Part shown: positions 1-13,159 of the stretch, in pieces
Position numbering within the stretch: the stretch's first letter is position 1
Layout: each line of letters starts with the position of its first letter
Source of the DNA: Eucommia ulmoides
Lineage: Eukaryota; Streptophyta; Magnoliopsida; Garryales; Eucommiaceae
DNA length: 64,000 nt
Direction: 5' to 3'
NCBI GenBank assembly: GCA_016647705.1
Contig: CM028338.1
Coordinates: 24,129,077 to 24,193,076 of the forward strand
Translations under genes and position numbers: made by a program
The notes under the pieces: model-generated
What the model saw: only the letters and a program-made list of their open reading frames with translations
What the model was told of the DNA's origin: nothing
Databases searched by the model: none

Positions 1-117
1 TTGCCTGACAGGTAACAACAAATATCCACCCTGTAGGACTTACCTGACAGGTAACAACATATATCCACCCTGCAGGTCTTACCTGACAGATAATTCACAT
101 CTCACAGGATATGCTCT
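1..117. repeat. 39-bp minisatellite, end of array
   Basis: Two to three copies of a unit of about 39 bp, each containing ccaccctgcagg and cctgacaggtaac. The same array is larger at 10205-10460, at the equivalent position of a sister LTR, so it is a built-in part of that LTR family. Confidence 0.8.
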
Positions 118-795
118 TGACGAGAAGACAACTATGACATAGTCGGATAATAAAAACCACTTTCCACCTTTAAAAATTTACTTTATTCACTTATGTAATA
201 AAACCGTTCATTTTAATAAATATTTTCTTTTTCACAATTTATACAAAAATATGATTTGACATTTACATAAAAGACAGTATACTCATCTCAATTTTTGCGC
301 CACTAAAAATACTGTCGTCAAAATATTACACGAGCGGCGTCAACTGTGAGCCTAACAACCAAAGGACCTAAACTAAGAATTTATTTAAAATAAATCTAAT
401 ATGCAATGCGTGACCTTAAAATGCAAACTTTCTTATCCCCAAATTTCTGATTATTAAACGGCTAATTTTCTAAGTTAATATTAATTGTATAAGCCTCCTT
501 AATGCTTATCCATCATAAATGAAAAATTACATAACCCCCCCTTCTTGAATCTTTGAAATAACATTTAATCCCATAAGTTAAAATTAACCTTTAAAAACAA
601 CAATTGACTCCCCAAATTTTGAAAATCAAATTAAATTTGTCTATTAATTTCCAAATTCTTAAAACTACAATTTTTAATATCATAATGCCCCTAAAAACCC
701 TTAGGTGAAATTAAAATAACAAATTGACCCAAATATTTTCTAAATTTTCTAAAGTACAATTAAAAATATATAACCCCAGAAAATCGGGTATTACA
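1..795 (-). mobile_element. LTR, non-coding gypsy-like family, cut by the window edge
   Basis: The right end reads tgtaatacccgattttc on the minus strand, a typical plant LTR start. The body matches the LTR at 9548-11538 in the same order: the 39-bp repeat block, then the tract around 120-160, then AT-rich sequence. The element continues beyond the left edge. It appears to be inserted in a second LTR of the same family (796-1492). No coding sequence is visible. The family assignment rests on matching the two copies by eye. Confidence 0.6.
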
Positions 796-1074
796 AAAAT
801 TCAACAACAATAACATAAATTATACAATCGGAAAATTAAATACATATATTAGAAGAGTTAGAAATTCTACCTGAAATCCGAAATCGAAATTTAACCGGAA
901 TAATTGTTCTTGCTCAAAACATTCAAAATATCACTTTTTTTTTCTTAACAGTGACATAGTGTTCTTTTCCCAATTCTAATTCTCCGGCTCCCTTCTCTTC
1001 CCATTCCTCTTATTTCTTATTATAAGATCATGACACATCCACTTCTCACTTATTATATTATCCTTCCATTACTC

Positions 1075-1114
<40 letters not shown>

Positions 1115-1492
1115 TATCATGACACATACACGTGTCACTCATTATATTATCATGTCATAACTCTTGTTTAGTATTATTATTATATTATTTATGACATATG
1201 ATTTTGGTTTCCTTCTTAACGAAGGAAACCATTTTCATCTGTTAATTAATTAATTAATTTACATAATGTTCCCTATAAAATAAAAAATAATAATAATTAT
1301 ATCCCAAAACTCTTAAAAGTAAATTTTAAATAATACAATAGTCCCAAAATAATTAAAAGTCAATTTAAAATTAACACTTAACCCTAAAAAATTCTAAATA
1401 TTATTGATACCAGAAATTTATAAAACCGACCGAAAAATATTAAACTTATATAAACTAATATTTTCAAAAATACAAATTTTTGAGGTATTACA
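796..1492 (-). mobile_element. Partial LTR of the same non-coding family, inside copia A
   Basis: On the minus strand this begins with tgtaatacctc at 1492 and shares its next few hundred bases with the LTR at 9548-11538. Its inner part also matches 12100-12200 in the opposite orientation. It lies directly against the gag region of copia A, which resumes at 1493, so it was inserted into that older element. An ATT trinucleotide microsatellite lies at about 1081-1111. Confidence 0.55.
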
Positions 1493-4400
1493 ACTAAAGT
1501 TAGAGTTGTTTGATGACTTGCTCGTGCACTTGGTTTTGATTTCTATTCATGCACATTTTGGGCAATTCAAAGTAAGTTATAACACTCAAAATGACAAATG
1601 GTCCCTCAATGAGCTTATATCTCACTATGTGCAAGGAGAAGAAAACCAGCAGCGGGATAAGACTGAAAATGCTCACTTGACCTCAACCTCTCAGAAAAAG
1701 AAAAAGAAGAGAACTAAGGTTGTTGTGAAAAGATCTTCTCAGCAGAAGAAACAAAAGAAGTAAGATGAGGAATTTACCTGTTACTTCTGCAAGAAGACGG
1801 GACACATGAAGAAGGAGTGTTCCAAGTATGTCGCATGGCGTGTAAAGAACGGTATTCTTCAAACTTTGGTTTGTTCTGAAGTTAATTTAGCTTCTGTACC
1901 TAAGGATACTTGGTGGGTAGATTTTGATGCTACTACTTACATAAGTATGACTATGTTGGGTTGCCTGTGGAGCCAACCACCAATGTATGCTGAAAGATTC
2001 ATCTTTGTGGGCGATGACAATAAAGTTGTGGTGGAAGTTAAAGGGACTTTCATATTACAGTTGAAAACTGGATTTTATTTGGACTTGTTTGAGACATTTG
2101 TTGCACCATCTTTTAGACAGAATTTAATTTCTATTTCTAATTTGAAAAAATCAGGATTTTCTTGTTCTTTCAGAAACAATAAAATTAGTCTCTATCAAAA
2201 TTCAAATTTTGTTGGTTCTGGTTCCTTAATTGATAAATTGTATATGATTGACGTTAGTTCCTATAACGAAATATTGCAAACAAGTTCACGTGGTACAAAG
2301 CAAAAATTAAGTGAGAATTCTTCCACCTTATGGTACAAGCGTTTAGGTCATGTCTCTAAACAGATAATTCAGAGCTTATGTCGGATGGAATTCTTGAACC
2401 CCTACATTTGACAGACTTTCAAGTCTGCATTGAGTCATCAAGGAGAAATGAGAAAACATTAGAAAATTAGGTGCCGAGAAAGCTACAAATGTCTTATAAC
2501 TCATACACGCTGATATATGTCATTCATTCTCTACAGTTTCATGGAATAGACAACAGTATTTCATTACATTCATAGAAGACTACTCTCATTATGGGTATCT
2601 ATATTTGATTCATGAGAAGTCTCAATCCTTGGATGTTTTCAAGTCTTTCAAAGCTGAAGTTGAACTTCAACTTGGAAAGAAAATTAAGACTGTCAAATCA
2701 GACCGTGGTGATGAGTACTACAGGAAGAATGACGGATCATGAGAACAACGTCCAGGATCCTTTGCAATATTTCTCAATAAGTGTACAATTGTTTCGCAAT
2801 ACACCATGCCAGGTAAACCAAGCATGAACAGTATTGCAGAGCGACGAAACCGAACTCTTAAGGATATGGTAAGGCATAAGATTAGTCACTCCTCCTTGCC
2901 AGAGTCACTTTGGGGAGAGACTTTAAAGGTCATCGTGTACATCCTTAACAGGTTACCCAACAACGCAGTTACCAAAACCAATTATGAGCTTTAGACATGC
3001 AAGAAGCCTGACATTAGGCACTTGCACATTTGGGATTGTTTGGCTAAGGCAAAGCCTTATAGGTCACATGAAATAAAACTGAACTTAAGGACGGTTAGCT
3101 GTTATTTCGTTGGTTACCCTGAATGCTCTCAGGGCTACAAGTTTTACGATTCCATATGAAGATCCTTCTTTGAAATGTGAAATACGAGATTCCTTGAGGA
3201 TATTGAGTTTCATGGGGAAGAAAACATAAGAAATGTTGTCTTTGAAGAATAATCTATTATTGACGGTGATCAGGTCTCTATATCTATTGTTGTTCAAGAT
3301 ATAGTTACCTTCGAATCTGTTATTGACGGTGATCATATTTCAATACCTATTAGTGTTCAAGACATATTTGTTGCACTAGATAACAATGTTCAAACTTCTA
3401 TTCCTAATATTGTTCTAGACCAAGACAACAATGAGATTCTTCCTCAAACACAACCTATAGAGCAAACTCAACGACCTCAATAAGTGCTATTAAGGAGATC
3501 CAGTAAGGATATGAGAAGTGCGATTTCAGATAAGTATATTGTCTTTTTCTAAGAAGATGAGGATGGCGTTGGTTTAATAGAGGATGACCCGATCAACTTC
3601 TGTCAAGCCATGCATAGTTATAAACTCTCATGAGTGGATTGATACCATGAAGGATGAGTTGAAATCTATAAAAGACAATAATGTTTAGGATCTCATCGAG
3701 TTCCCTGAAAATGCAAAGTCAATTAGTTATAAATGGATATTTAAAACCAAAAGGAGTTCGAAGGGTAATGTCGAGAGATATATGGCTCGTCTAGTAGCCA
3801 AAGGATTTACTCATAAGGAAGGCATAGGTTACAAAGAGACTTTTTCTTCAATATCTTCGAAAGACGCTTTTAGAACTATAATGGCACCGGTAGCTCATTT
3901 TGACCTAAAGCTGCATCAGATGGATATCAAAACTGCATTTCTCAATGGAGACATTGACAAGATGATTTATCTAGTACAACTAGAAAACTTTGTATCGGGA
4001 GATCCAAAGTCTGTGGTCTGCAAGTTGAAGAATTCCATCTATGGTCTCAAATAGGCTTCCCGCCAATGGTATCACAAATTTCATCAAATAAACACCTCGT
4101 ACAGTTTTGAGGCGAATGCCATTAATGACTATGTATATCACAAGTTCAGTGGAAGTAAATATATCTTCCTGGTATTATATGTCGATGATATTCTACTCGC
4201 TCGCAGCGATACAGGCTTGTTGCACGAAACCAAGAAATTTCTGATAAAGAAATTTGAGATGAAAGATCTTGGTAACTCTTCTTTTGTATTAGGTACTCAG
4301 ATATTAAGAGATCGATTGCGTGGTATCTTTGGATTGTCACAAAAGAGCTATCTCGATAAGGTTCTAAGTAAATTCGGTATGAAATATAGTAAACCAAGAG

Positions 4401-6114
4401 ACACGCCCGTAGCTAAATGAGACAAGCTTAGTCTTAAATAATACCCCAATAATGATCTTGAAAGGAAAGAGATGTATAATATTCCTTATGTGTTGGTACT
4501 AGTGAGTTTAATGTACACTCAGGTGTGTACTCATCCCGACATAACATTTATAGTGGGAGTTTTGGACAGATATTTAAGTGACTCCGGTATGCAACATTGG
4601 AAAGCAGCCAAGCGCGTGATGTATTATTTGAGAATAACAAAAGACTACATGCTCTCTTATCAAAGATCAAACAGTTTAAAGATTATCGGGTTCTTTGACT
4701 CCAATTTTGCAGGATGCCAAGATAGCAGACACTTCATATCAGGCTACATCTTTATGTTGGCTGGAGAGATATCTCATGGAAGTCTGTTAAGCAGACTCTC
4801 ATAGCTTCTTCAACCAGGGTTGTGGAGTTCATTGCTTGTTATGAGGTATCCAACCACGAAATATGGTTGCGGAACTTTGTCACTAGGCTGCATGTGATAG
4901 ATGGCATTGAAAGGCTATTGAAGATTTATTGTGACAATTACTCGACGATGCTGTACTCCAACAACAGCAAGAGCTTGACGAAGTTGAAATTTATTGACAT
5001 CAAGTTTCTAATTGTTAAGAAGAGAGTTTAGGATAAACAAATTTCCATAGAACATATAGGGACAAATTTTATGCTGACGGATCTATTAACCAAGGGCTTA
5101 ACTCCTAAGGTATTTTATGAGCACACCGCTCATATGGGTGTTATTTCTGGTAATATCTTGGTTTAGTGGGAGTCACTTTTATGTTTTATATGTTTTACTT
5201 TAGATATTGGATTGTTTAAGTTTTCTGCATAATAAAATTGATGGTTTATGATTTTTGTGTACAATGTTCGCATTGCATTAAGGACTTTGGATTGTTCTCA
5301 CTAAAGACTAAAGAAGGACCAGTTGAAAATAGACATGTCTGATATCACATTGCATGTAATTTTTATACTACTCATCCACATTTGATCTATGTCATTGAAT
5401 GTATTAGTATGGTGATCAACGTGGTTTAGTCACGACTATATTGTGATAAGAGCTGTGGTAATTCCATTTCTAGTATATGAGATGGACCAAATTATTTAAG
5501 GAGAAGTCTAAGGATAAATAACATACATATGCACGCCTAAGGAATTTTGTGTTATAATTGTTTCAAAAATAATATGTAGCTCAAGTGGGAGATTGTTAGG
5601 AAATCTCATTTCCCAATCTATATTGGGCAACATATTATTAATTCAATTATATTACTTATTTAATTTAATAGCTGAAATTAAGTGATCTAATTAGTTTGGG
5701 TAAGCCCGTAGACTACTCAAAATAATGTGAGCTATATGTGTAGATATTAGTTTTTTTAATTGGGGTGATCAGGGGATTATGGAAACCCTAATCACACAAT
5801 ATATAAAGAAAAATATGAGGTTACAGTCCCCAATATACCAAATCGATATACAACCTACCTTCTCCCCATTTGGAAGAAAGACGATGGTCCCAAGAAGAAT
5901 TAAGGAGATTTGGTTGAGGAAGACTTACAAACCACCCCCGTTTGCACCCTTGATCCACGTCTAATTCATTTACGATCGTCACAGGATTTTCGCATCGGTA
6001 GTCGATCGTTCGTAATAGATCCAAGTACGCGATTGATGTGTTTACAAACTCTTGATAATTTGACATATTATTTAGGGTTTATAGATTCAGGTCTATGGGG
6101 ATTAAATCCCAACA
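1493..6114 (+). mobile_element. Ty1/copia fossil A, left end missing
   Basis: A broken Ty1/copia element on the plus strand. In order it shows the C-terminal part of gag with a CX2CX4HX4C zinc knuckle (about 1493-1860), a protease and pre-integrase region (about 1900-2420), integrase (about 2430-3000), reverse transcriptase (about 3640-4400), RNase H (about 4480-5160), a purine tract before 5594, and the 3' LTR (5594-6114). Its left part is displaced by LTR insertions and lies outside the window. Coding capacity is lost through many breaks, so this is an old copy. It belongs to the same family as copia B (22067-31419), shown by matching LTRs and internal sequence in opposite orientation. Confidence 0.92.
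5594..6114 (+). repeat. 3' LTR of copia A
   Basis: It begins TGTTAGGAAATC just after the tract aagtgggagat and ends AATCCCAACA. At about 521 bp it is close in size and sequence to the 508-bp LTR of copia B (22067-22574, reversed). Confidence 0.85.
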
Positions 6115-6178
6115 CAAGCCACCTCTTTTATCTTTGCTAAAATCACTTAGTTATTGGGTATCTCACAGGTGTGTAGTA

Positions 6179-7019
6179 TGATGTGAACCTCACCAAGAAT
6201 TAGTGATACCCGAAACCAAATTAAGGTTTCTTTGCAAGGATCGAACTTAATTCAAATTCATAATAAAAATAAAAATACAGAAATTTGGACAGATTACCTT
6301 GGCACAACATTTATGAAAGAAATGTGGACTAAAGGTATAAGTAATGATCTTTGACCCATTGATTATAAGTGAATCATGAACCAAAGATATAGAGATTGAA
6401 CGGCATAAGAAATTCTTGATAAGTTCAAGAAAAATTCTCTAAAGAACTTAAGAGAAAAATCAACTCAATTATATTAATCAATATCAAAGTTGTGTTTTTT
6501 CTCATGGGCACACCCTTTCTTAAATAGGCAGTTAAGAGAGTATAAGAAAACCTAGTCTAACAAGGAAAAGAAACCCAGTCTAATAAGAAAAAGAAAAAAA
6601 AGAAAAGAAAACTTTCTTCACTCCTAGTGTAACAGGGAGAGAAAATAAAAGGAAAAAAAAAAAATCTCTATCTTGTCTTTCACTCCCAATCTAATAAGGA
6701 AAAGTCTAATTGGTAATCATATTTTACAAATCATCAACTCAAATACCTAAATTAAATTTAAAATATTAATTAATAAAATAAATAGGTAGAAATTTCGTGG
6801 GTCTCATGCATAGTCGTGCCCATTTCGCTTGCTTCGATGAGATGGATTAGGCCTTGATCGTTCTTTGGGTCTAATTTGGGCATCACCATTTTAGACTCAA
6901 CCCAAATCTCTTAAATTAGCTCATTAAGTGCTTCTTTGATTTTCTTAAATCTTGCTCTAGTAATAGGCCTCACTGGAACATGCAACGAATCCTTTGATGA
7001 TGCTTGTTGATTCTCATCA
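6179..7019 (-). repeat. 3' LTR of gypsy F
   Basis: About 841 bp. On the minus strand it starts TGATGAGAATCAAC after the tract cgaagagaggggaaa and ends GTTCACATCA. It aligns along its length with 13160-14033, with scattered differences. Confidence 0.85.
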
Positions 7020-10000
7020 TTTCCCCTCTCTTCGAAAAGATTCGTCCTCGAATCTTCACCATAATGTTGTTAATAGCTTGACAATCAACACATATTCACC
7101 AAGTTCCATCATTCTTAGGCACAAGTACCACTAGTACCGTGCACAGACTCATGCCTCTCTGACGTGTCCTTTGGCCATCAACTCCTCAACTTGCCTTTGA
7201 AGTTTCTTTGCCTCTTCTGAATTACTCTTATAGGCTGGTTGGTTAGGAATTATTGTACTGGGCACAAAATCAATTTGATGCTCGATCCCTCTAATAGGTG
7301 ACAATGCGCTAGGCACATAATTAGGAAACACGTTCTCATATTCCTACAACAAAGAGACAATAACACTAGATAAAGGTTCATCAATTTTGTTAGTATTAAA
7401 CCATGCCTCTTTGTACAAGAGTACAAATATAGGCTGGTTTGTATACAAAGCACTCTTGACATCACTCGCCTTAGCATAAAAACTCAATTGTTTCTTTGTT
7501 TTTCTCTTATTTTCTTTACCCTCTCTTTTAATTTCACTTTCTTTTTTCTCTTCACTCTCTTTTTTGTCATCTTTTTTCGAACTCTCGGTCTCACAATTTT
7601 TTTAACTCATTATCTCCTTTCAATTTCATTTGCACCTTACACACTTGGCTTGAAATCAACAGTACAAGAGTAACGGTTTTATTGTATTTGACAAAAGAAT
7701 GGCTATTCTTGAACCCGTCATGAGTGACCTTCCTGTCAAATTGTTATTGTCTGTCCAACAATATATGTCCTACATGCATTAGAGCAATATCACAAACTAC
7801 TTCATCCTTGTACTTCCCAATTGAAAAGGAAACTAACACTTGCTTATTTACCCGAACCTCCCCACAATCATTCAACCACTATAATTATACAGCCTAGAGT
7901 GTTCCAAGGTAGGTATATTCAATTTTTCCACTAAAGTAACGCTAGCCACATTAGTGGAACTTCCCCCCATCAATGATCATACTACATACCTTGTTGTTGG
8001 CGTGACATCTAGTATGGAAAATATTCTCCATTTACTGTTTCATATCATCCTCCATGACTTGGGCACTTGGCGCACACCTACCCACAAGTAACTCACCCTC
8101 CACTAGGTACTCCACATCATCGTTACAAGCATCCGCTGGTGGTGGCATTTGGTTATCATCGCTCTCGCTTTTGGTTTCCACTCCTCCATCAACATGTGTT
8201 ATCATGGTCCTCTTATTTAGCCATTGTAAAGCTATATGAACTACTCCCAAACAACGAAAATATTTAATATTACGATTACGAGTTTGGGCTTCGATTTTAC
8301 CTATGTTGGCATTGGGCACGTCATCTCTCCTTGTTAGTGATTTGATTTTGGACTTTGAAATTGCTCTTTCGTCTCCCCTCCCATTCAACCTCCATGAAGT
8401 AGAGGAGCCCGAATTTTGAAATAATTGAGTTCCTTTACTTTTAAGTTGTCACTCCACCTTTATTTCCATGTACACCATGTCATCTAACTCCAAGAAGTGT
8501 TGCAACTCCACCACGTTGGTAATTTACCGGTTTAGCTCATTTAAGAACCCTGTTATGGTAGCTTCTCTATCCTCCTCGACATTAGCCCTGATCATTGTGA
8601 TCTCCATCTCCTTATAGTAGTCATTTACGCTTCGATAGACTTGAGTAAGGCTTTGTAATATCTGGTACAAGTCCCTATAGTAGTGACTAGGGACAATGGC
8701 GTTCATTTCTTTCCATGTCTCAATACTTCTCTCATGGTTTGTCCTTCTATTTATCACAAGTTGATCCCACCATATTATAGCATAATCAACAACTCAATTA
8801 CAATGAGTTTTACTTTTTTCTTCTCCGAGTAGTTGTGGCACTCAAAAGTCGACTCCACTTTCTTCTTCCATTCCAAGTAAGCTTCAGGATCGTTTTTGCC
8901 GTGGAAATATGGAATGTTCACCTTTATGCTTCCCAAGTTATTATCAATCTTCTCCCCATACGTATCTCCTCTATTCCTATATTCATGCCCAAATCTGCCC
9001 AAACTTACATTAGAGATATGATTCTCTTCATCTAAGTCATCCCCATAATCATCTTCATATTCAAACCTGGTAGGATTCTTCTCTTCTCGTTGCATATTAG
9101 GAGCTCTAGGTGGCTACCCCCTTTATGAGCTATCCTCAACTTAATCTAGTCTCTCATGTACTTTACCAAATCGCAATTCCAGCTGATTAGACTTTTGTTC
9201 CAAGGATTTGTAGAAAAGTTTGAAGTTTATCTTTTTCGGTACATCGTCAAATGAACCTTTGTTTGTTTCTTGAGACATGTTTAATAACCTGCAAAAGCAA
9301 GTTAGTAAACTTCACAAACACCCTCTCACGTGTTTCTCTCAAGATTGACAACACTCACACTTGTGTTTCACTCAATTCGAATTTTACCCTCTAATGAGCT
9401 TACACTCTTCTGCCTTTTTTCTACTATTTAGTTCACTCTTTTAGTTCTTTATTGAACTTAGCTAACCTCAATCAGAAATTTCTCATGATAATCCAAACTC
9501 AACAAATCGATTCACTAAGAATGAGATTTTAGGAAATAAAGCAAGGCTGTAACGACCCAGTTTTCCAGGGTCGCCACTAGATTTCTCCCAAGGAGAAATA
9601 GAGTCAAGAGACAAACTAATCCACCACACTACCGCTGCGCTACTCTAATAAAACAATAATAATATATTTTTCCAAATTTAAAATTTTAGCTTTTATACAA
9701 AGTCGTCTATTTTGTAACAACATTATAAAAATATTTCAATCACTCACCCCCAACAACTGTTCTGACCACCTCCAAAATAAAACTCACTACCTTCTCTGAC
9801 TCTACCTAGCACCAGTAGTGGACTCACTCCTAACTGCGGCACCTGAAACCAAATATTTTATCGGTGTACTGTCTTCATAATATAAAAATATTTCATGGAT
9901 CAAGCATAATTATCAAATACTACTTTTCAAAATATAATATAATATAATCGCATACCAAGCCGAAATAAATTTTCACTGTCATTATTGTAATAAGATAATA

Positions 10001-10204
10001 TATTTAAATCAATCAATCCAACATTTTGACATATAATAAAATACCGCACTCATATTTCCTACTAGTCATAGAATCGTTTCACCTCACGATCAGGAATTAC
10101 GACGGTACCGTAACCTGTACAACTGTGCAATCTAAAGTGACTATCAATACCAGGGCCATTTAATATCCCTAATGGTAAGGGCAGCCACCCGCAGGATTTG
10201 CACT

Positions 10205-10470
10205 CCCGACAGGTCCACATATATCCACCCTGCAGGACTTGTCTGACGGGTAACAATATATCCACCCTGCAAGACTTGCCTGACAGGTAAGAATAAATAT
10301 TCACCCTGCAAGACTTGTCTGATAGGTAACAACAAATATCCACCTTGCAGGACTTGCCTGACAGATAACAACAAATATCCACCTTGCAGGTCTTACCTGA
10401 CAGTTAATAACAAATATCCACCATGCAGGTCTTGCCTGACAGGTAATCCACATCTCGCAGGACATACCCT
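10205..10470. repeat. 39-bp minisatellite inside an LTR
   Basis: About six imperfect tandem copies of a unit near 39 bp, each with ccaccctgcaggacttg followed by cctgacaggtaac. Each unit contains the small palindrome cctgcagg or a variant. Open frames seen here simply reflect the repeat and are not genes. Confidence 0.9.
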
Positions 10471-11940
10471 CCGACGAAAAGACAACTATAGCATAGTCAA
10501 ATAACAAAAATCACTTTTCACATTTTAGAATCTACTTGATCCACATAACGTTATAATACCGTCCATTTTAATAAATATTTTTTTCCCCACATTTTATACA
10601 AAAATATATTTGTCAATTTACATAGAAGACACTACATTCACCTTGATTTTTACGTTACTACAACTACTGTGGCTAGAATATTACGCGGACGGCGTCGCCT
10701 GTGAATCTAATAGCGATAGGGCCTAAATTAATAATTTATGTAAACAAACCTAATATGCAATGCGTGGCCCCTAAAATACACCATTTTTTATTTCCCAAAT
10801 TTTGATTATACAAAATTGTTATACACCAAATTTTCTTAACTGTACGAAAATTATTATAGTAACGATTACAAAAATTTCGCATCAATAATTTAATTTGTAG
10901 AAAAATATTAATCGACTGTTAAAAATATTATTAGTTAGTGAAATACTAAAAATTACCATTTGGATAAAAATTTAGAATTTAAACTATAAAATAAATTTTC
11001 CATCATTTCAATGTATTTCCTTGAAATATTAAATCTAGTATATATATATATATATATACACATACTTACATAAGAAGAAAAAGAGAATTGCTTACCTAAA
11101 TTGCCGAAAGAGAGTGAAGAGAACCAAGAGAGAAGGGAAAAATTACTAATAAAAAGTGACATAAATTATATATGTTTAAATAGAAGTTTTATTTTTATTT
11201 TTCTTTTTGATTCCAGAACTTCTCACTGCCTCAAGTGTTTTTTTTTCTTTTTCTCTTTTTAACCTTATCAAATCCATCACCTTGATAAGGGTGAATAGAT
11301 TTTTATTTTTTTTATAATTACACATTTAACCCCTAGTACAATTAATTATACTTATGACCTTGAGAGAATTTATAAATATTTACTCAAATCCTAAAACGCT
11401 TAAAAGTAAAATTTTAAATTACATATTAGACCCCTTTAAATTTCAAAGTGAAATTTAAAATAACACTAAACCAAAATATTTTCAAAATGCCATGAAAAAT
11501 ACAAATAAAAATATGCACATATAAAATCGGGTCTTACAATCCTTCCTCCCTAAATGGAATTTCGTCTTGAAATTCAATAAATAAGGTAATAATGCAATAG
11601 TACATAGTGACACGTATGCGTAATACAGTGTTGAATACATGTACTACCTATGACTCCAAATTCATGTTCCAAACTGATCTCACAACTCAACCACTTATCA
11701 TATAGTCCACCACTGACACAACACTCACCGAGTCTACAGAATTTATAACCTAAGATCTGATACCAACTCTAACGACCCGGTTTTCTAGGGTCGTCACTAG
11801 GTTTCTCCCAAGGAGAAATAGAACCAAAAAACAAACTACTTCACCACGCTACCGCTGCGCTACTCTAATAATGTCCACACACACACACACATATATATAT
11901 ATAAGTGGATAGGTGGTGTGGCTTGTTGCATATGTTTAGA

Positions 11941-11942
11941 TG

Positions 11943-11997
<55 letters not shown>
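11941..11997. repeat. ATA trinucleotide microsatellite
   Basis: An uninterrupted run of about eighteen ATA/TAA units in the inverted LTR segment, preceded by a CA/TA dinucleotide stretch near 11875-11902. Confidence 0.95.
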
Positions 11998-13159
11998 GGA
12001 TATTGGGACAATAGCTTTGAAATGGAAATTATATGATCATTAGCCTTTTTATTTATTTATGCATATATATGAAATTATTGTCGTGTATGAGCGAGAATAA
12101 TATTTCGGTTTGAATTTCAACTTTGAATTTCAGGTAAAATTCCTAACTCTTTTAATATATGTATTTAATTTTCCTATTGTGTGATTTATGGTAAATTGTT
12201 GTGGAATTTTACCTGTTAAATTATATAAAATAATTTTGACGATGTGAAAATTATGTGAAATCATACCAATGTTTTTTATGTGTCGTATTAATTAAATGCA
12301 TGTATTAGAGGAGTTGAAGTTCTACTGAGTGTTAACTCACAACCCCATAGTTTTGATTGCAAGGGCGGTAAGAGCGAAATAACGACGGTGATTACATAAG
12401 AAATTCTGTTTGTAACAATTGTAGTTAATATTTACCGTTGTAAAAATTGACTAGATAAATTGAATATAATTATTGTCGTCGTATGTTAAAATTTAAATCG
12501 TTAATTATAATTGTCGTCGTGATTGTATATTAAATTACAAATTTAAACGTTAGCATTAAATTGATCGGCGTCAGGAATTTATTTGGGTATTTAAAAATAA
12601 TATGGCGACAGGAATTTCAGCTGAATTTCTAATTAATTTGTAATAGTTGAATTTATTAGTTACCGTTATAAAATCGACAACTAAAATTATCAGCGTTGCA
12701 TTTTAAAATTTATCGGATTTTATAGAATAAAAATTTAATCAATCGGTTTTAATGTTAATTTCTCCAAGGGGAGAAACCGTGTAACAGCCCTGGAAAACCA
12801 GGTCGTTACAAAAGCGAACAAGAAGTACACAAGGATAAGTTTATGGAATAGAACAAGATGAAATAAATCTCAATTTTCAGGGCTGCTGGACTTTTTTTAT
12901 TTATTAATTTTTTTGTTTCGGTTTTTTTATCTTTTTTTTTTGTTTGTTTGTTTGTTTGTTTGTTTTTCTTTTTTTATTTTTTGAAAAAAAAAATTAGCAA
13001 CTTTAGCGAGATTTTATTAGAATCAAAAAGGCAAAAGTCGGACCAGATTTGATGATATAATTCGACCAAGAAAAAAATAAAGTAGAAATGATAGGTATCA
13101 ATGAACGAAAAAGAAAGGATAGACGAAACCTAATTCAGAACCTTACTCTGATTACCAAA

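Larger units (their letters stand above)
9548..12810 (-). mobile_element. Compound non-coding LTR element (TRIM/LARD-like), nested in gypsy F
   Basis: The full 3' LTR occupies 9548-11538 (minus strand, about 2 kb). Next is an interior of only about 231 bp (11539-11769). It has a purine tract beside the LTR (reverse of atccttcctccct) and a primer site, tggtatcagatc, at 11754-11765, which resembles the initiator-Met tRNA site used by plant LTR elements. The 5' LTR begins at 11770, but from about 11871 to 12810 it is replaced by LTR sequence in the opposite orientation, so both outer ends carry the same LTR terminus (tgtaacgacc / ggtcgttaca). The flanks aaggc (9543-9547) and aaagc (12811-12815) are a near-perfect target duplication. 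No gag or pol is seen, so it must depend on another element. A gypsy affinity is inferred only from LTR style. Confidence 0.75.

Noticed and set aside
10062-10382. Open frames with repeated cysteine-containing peptides
   Set aside because: They are a translation of the 39-bp minisatellite in the LTR. Three frames are open for the same reason.
11754-11765. A tRNA-gene-like motif
   Set aside because: tggtatcagatc is the primer-binding site of the LTR element, not part of a tRNA gene. No cloverleaf surrounds it.
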